64,000 nucleotides of DNA from Gammaproteobacteria bacterium (GTDB lineage Bacteria > Pseudomonadota > Gammaproteobacteria > Thiohalobacterales > Thiohalobacteraceae), in the NCBI GenBank assembly GCA_018819175.1, contig JAHJQQ010000015.1, forward strand, positions 17,446 through 81,445. Direction: 5' to 3'. The notes under the pieces are model-generated. The model was given only the letters and a program-made list of their open reading frames with translations. It had not been told where the DNA came from and did not search any database. Below are positions 61,736-64,000 of the stretch, piece by piece. Numbering within the stretch: position 1 is the stretch's first letter; each line of letters begins with the position of its first letter. A program made the position numbers and the translations under genes.

Positions 61736-61960
61736 TTAACCTTCGTTATCGGAATAGCGGACAGTATAAGCATCGCTCTCCGTCATGTGGTTTCGCCGCG
61801 CCTGCTCACGCGCAGAAGATACATGATCGCTGACAAGTATACTGATCGCCACGGCAGTCGTGATCAATACAAAACCCGCCACGATAACGCCCTCCAGGCC
61901 TTCCAACACACTGATGCTGATAAACCCAAGAACGCCGCCAATGAGTGCTAACTTTATCAT
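61736..61960 (-). CDS. Small membrane protein of unknown function
   Basis: A 74-residue protein with two hydrophobic segments (about 2-18 and 24-45) and a charged C-terminal tail. The ATG at 61960 has AAGAAGGG just upstream. The longer frame to 62146 is probably not coding. No family was recognised. It lies between the DUF938 gene and the terminator after iscU. Confidence 0.55.
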   Translation of the reverse strand: MIKLALIGGVLGFISISVLEGLEGVIVAGFVLITTAVAISILVSDHVSSAREQARRNHMTESDAYTVRYSDNEG

Positions 61961-62262
61961 ATACCCTTCTTTGCATAGCTCTGATTTATGACGGCCCCAT
62001 TGTCGACACTCCCACATGAATAACTGTGACCAGCGTCTCACACCGGTAGAAGACCGGGATGAAATTCGAATAACACACTGACCATCACCTGCTATCGTCA
62101 AAATTAAGTCGCCATAATGTTGTATAGCGTGATCCTCCCGCTGCATTCCTCACCGTTGCCTATGACTTTCGTTCCATAAAAAAAGGCCGCGACATTACGA
62201 TGTCACGGCCTTTACTGCGCACGGTCTATTGTGCGATTAGCTATGTGTATTGAGTCACATGC
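61961..62262. other. Intergenic region with the iscU terminator
   Basis: Apart from the terminator at 62176-62213, no gene, repeat or clear promoter was recognised in this 302-bp stretch. Confidence 0.45.
62176..62213 (-). terminator. Rho-independent terminator after iscU
   Basis: On the minus strand a stem GGCCGTGACA / TGTCGCGGCC, with one internal mismatch and a short loop, is followed by a run of eight or more T (seen as A at 62177-62184). It ends the isc transcript about 50 bp after the iscU stop. Confidence 0.9.
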
Positions 62263-62664
62263 TCAAGCGCTTTTGACCTGGTCCTTGCCCTGCTTGCCCT
62301 GGTAATCGGAGATCGCCGCCTTGATCGCGTCTTCGGCCAGCACCGAACAATGGATCTTCACCGGCGGCAGGGCCAGCTCTTCGGCGATCTGCGTGTTCTT
62401 GATCTGGCTCGCCTGGTCCAGGGTTTTACCCTTCACCCATTCGGTCAGCAGGCTGGAGCTGGCGATCGCGCTGCCGCAGCCATAGGTCTTGAACTTCGCA
62501 TCTTCGATCACGCCCTGCGCGTTCACCTTGATCTGCAGCTTCATCACGTCGCCGCAGGCCGGCGCGCCCACCATGCCGGTCCCCACACTCGTGTCCGCCT
62601 TGTCCAGGCTACCCACGTTGCGCGGGTTCTCGTAGTGGTCCAGTACCTTATCGCTGTATGCCAT
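62263..62664 (-). CDS. iscU: Iron-sulfur cluster scaffold IscU
   Basis: A 133-residue scaffold on which [2Fe-2S] clusters are built from sulfur supplied by IscS. The three ligand cysteines are seen in APACGDVM near 37, YGCGSAIASSS near 63 and IHCSVLAEDA near 106. The chaperone-recognition LPPVK motif is intact. Downstream lies a strong terminator rather than iscA, hscB, hscA and fdx, which normally follow. A 153-bp gap with hairpins separates it from iscS. Confidence 0.96.
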   Translation of the reverse strand: MAYSDKVLDHYENPRNVGSLDKADTSVGTGMVGAPACGDVMKLQIKVNAQGVIEDAKFKTYGCGSAIASSSLLTEWVKGKTLDQASQIKNTQIAEELALPPVKIHCSVLAEDAIKAAISDYQGKQGKDQVKSA

Positions 62665-62698
62665 GGTTGTGTCCTCACTGTCTCTGCTAACTTGATAT

Positions 62699-62722
62699 CG
62701 AAGCGGTCTGCTGACCGCTTCG
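62699..62722. other. Perfect hairpin in the iscS-iscU gap
   Basis: CGAAGCGGTC, a TGCT loop, then GACCGCTTCG forms a 10-bp perfect stem just upstream of iscU. It has no T run and could be an RNA stability or processing element between the two cistrons. Confidence 0.65.
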
Positions 62723-62741
62723 GATTCGTTTATCCGGTACC

Positions 62742-62799
62742 AGGTGCTAGGCTCTAGGGCCGAGGGAGGGAGCCGTATTTTACCTCGTCCCTAGCACCT
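62742..62799. repeat. Inverted repeat in the iscS-iscU gap
   Basis: AGGTGCTAGG (62742-62751) and CCTAGCACCT (62790-62799) are perfect arms. Neighbouring words such as TACCAGG, CCCTGGTA, GGGCCGAGG and CCTCGGCCC are also mirrored. It looks like a dispersed repeat inserted between iscS and iscU. Confidence 0.65.
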
Positions 62800-62817
62800 A
62801 GTACCTCGGCCCTGGTA

Positions 62818-63999
62818 TTAATGCGCCGCCCACTGCACCGTATTCAGATCGATGCCTTCCTGATGCATCTCCCACAGCGGGCTGAGTTCTCTGAGCTTCG
62901 CCACTTTGTCCTTCACCAGGGCGATGGTGTAGTCCACTTCTTCGGCGGTGCTGTACCGGCCGAGGGTGAAGCGGATCGAGCTGTGCGCCAGTTCGTCGTT
63001 GCGGCCGAGCGCTCTCAAGACATAGCTGGGCTCGAGGCTGGCGCTGGTGCAGGCGCTGCCGCTGGACACGGCCAGATCCTTCAGGGCCATGATCAGGCTT
63101 TCGCCTTCGACGAAGTTGAAGCTGATGTTCAGGTTGCCGGCCACGCGTTGGTTCAGATCACCGTTGACGTACACCTCGTCCATGTCCTGCAGGCCCGCCA
63201 GCAGGCGCTGGCGCAGGGCCAGAATGCGCGCGGTCTCTTCGGCCATTTCTGCTTTCGCGATGCGGAAGGCCTCGCCCATGCCGACGATCTGGTGGGTGGC
63301 AAGGGTCCCGGAGCGCAGGCCGCGTTCGTGGCCGCCGCCGTGCATCTGGGCTTCCAGGCGCACGCGGGGTTTACGCTGCACGTACAGGGCGCCGATGCCC
63401 TTCGGGCCGTAGATCTTGTGGGCCGAAAAACTCATCAGGTCGACGGGCAGCGTGGCCAGGTCGATCGCGACCTTGCCGGGGCTCTGCGCGGCATCGACGT
63501 GCAGCAGCACGCCCTTGGCGCGGCAGAGCTCGCCGATCTTCTGGATGTCCTGGATCACGCCGATCTCGTTGTTCACGTGCATCACCGAGGCGAGGATGGT
63601 GTCCTCGCGCAGGGCGCTCGCGAAGGTCTCCAGGTTCAGCAGGCCATCGGGCTGCGGTTCCAGGTAGGTGACTTCGAAGCCTTCGCGTTCCAGCTGGCGG
63701 CAGGTGTCGAGCACCGCCTTGTGTTCGGTCTTCACGGTGACCAGGTGCTTGCCCTTCTTCTGATAGAAGTGCGCGGCACCCTTGATGGCCAGGTTATTGG
63801 ACTCGGTCGCGCCGCTGGTGAACACGATCTCCTTGGGGTCGGCGCCGACCAGGGCGGCGACGTGCTCGCGGGCGCGTTCAACGGCCGCTTCCGCGTCCCA
63901 GCCGAACGGGTGGCTGCGCGAGGCCGGGTTGCCATAGTTGCCTTCGCGGGTCAGGCAGGCGCACATCGCCTCCGCTACCCGCTCGTCCACCGGCGTCGT
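62818..63999 (-). CDS. iscS: Cysteine desulfurase IscS (N-terminus outside window)
   Basis: A PLP enzyme that takes sulfur from cysteine for iron-sulfur clusters and tRNA thiolation. The frame is open to the window edge, where it reads TTPVDERVAEAM, so only about ten residues are missing. The PLP lysine is in SAHKIYGPKG near 195 and the active cysteine in SSGSACTSASLEP near 318. The C-terminal end SPLWEMHQEGIDL matches the family. It should be followed by iscU in one transcript. The GTG at 63990 is not the real start. Confidence 0.95.
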   Translation of the reverse strand, partial: TTPVDERVAEAMCACLTREGNYGNPASRSHPFGWDAEAAVERAREHVAALVGADPKEIVFTSGATESNNLAIKGAAHFYQKKGKHLVTVKTEHKAVLDTCRQLEREGFEVTYLEPQPDGLLNLETFASALREDTILASVMHVNNEIGVIQDIQKIGELCRAKGVLLHVDAAQSPGKVAIDLATLPVDLMSFSAHKIYGPKGIGALYVQRKPRVRLEAQMHGGGHERGLRSGTLATHQIVGMGEAFRIAKAEMAEETARILALRQRLLAGLQDMDEVYVNGDLNQRVAGNLNISFNFVEGESLIMALKDLAVSSGSACTSASLEPSYVLRALGRNDELAHSSIRFTLGRYSTAEEVDYTIALVKDKVAKLRELSPLWEMHQEGIDLNTVQWAAH

Positions 64000-64000
64000 C

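Noticed and set aside
63990..63999. GTG at 63990 as the iscS start
   Set aside because: The codons upstream continue the conserved IscS sequence (TTPVD), so the gene is cut by the window edge.

Overview
The window is a 64 kb piece of a gammaproteobacterial chromosome. The best fit is a Chromatiales-like lineage (purple sulfur or related sulfur-oxidising bacteria). The main reason is the gene order hynS-isp1-isp2-hynL, which is the hallmark arrangement of the membrane-linked hydrogenase of Thiocapsa and Allochromatium. A comEC-exbB-exbD-msbA-lpxK block, an isc segment and many small palindromic repeats agree with this. No rRNA, tRNA, CRISPR array, transposase or phage gene was seen.

Layout. 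1-4.65 kb: end of comEC, then an exbB/exbD pair, msbA and lpxK (envelope and lipid A export). 4.6-8.7 kb: a MITE-like element, a CPA2-type cation/proton antiporter, a hydrogenase-type maturation protease and an APH/P-loop ATPase fusion. 8.7-19.7 kb (minus strand): two [NiFe] hydrogenases in one co-directional array. The upstream one is a group 1 enzyme with its own protease and a HupH-like protein (HynS, Isp1, Isp2, HynL, HupE). The downstream one is a four-subunit group 3b enzyme. 20.1-23.0 kb (plus): hypC, hypA, hypB and hypD. Two FNR-type boxes lie in the gap between the two divergent units. 23.1-26.3 kb: a RelE/HigA-type toxin-antitoxin pair and an arsenic operon (arsR, arsI-like, arsC, acr3). 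26.8-29.1 kb: a secreted subtilase with calcium-binding TSP3 repeats and a dockerin-like tail.

29.2-50.0 kb is the most unusual part. A minus-strand run encodes a TolQ-like protein, two TolR-like proteins, an AgmX/PglI-type TonB-like protein, a small exported protein, three TPR or coiled-coil envelope proteins, an exported protein with a coiled coil, DUF3570 and DUF4266 proteins, a TlpA-type thioredoxin, two outer-membrane barrels and a large haem-motif beta-propeller lipoprotein. Divergent from it are a CxxCH protein, a LamG/CxxCH lipoprotein and a Tat-exported DUF1501-like protein. Together they look like a proton-driven trans-envelope machine related to the Agl/Glt core of Myxococcus, joined to a set of exported haem proteins. 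Its function is not known to me.

50.5-59.3 kb is mainly signalling: a BTAD regulator, a receiver-PAS-GAF histidine kinase, a receiver-PAS-GGDEF cyclase and an HDOD-GAF protein. Among these lie a GFA-family protein, an orphan ParA and a dienelactone hydrolase. 59.5-61.6 kb: a YgiN-like monooxygenase with an iron alcohol dehydrogenase, and a DUF938 methyltransferase. 61.7-64 kb: a small membrane protein, a terminator, iscU and most of iscS.

A second theme is the density of palindromic repeats. At least five families fill the gaps. Two copies are translated in frame at gene starts, and two others carry the stop codons of msbA and lpxK.
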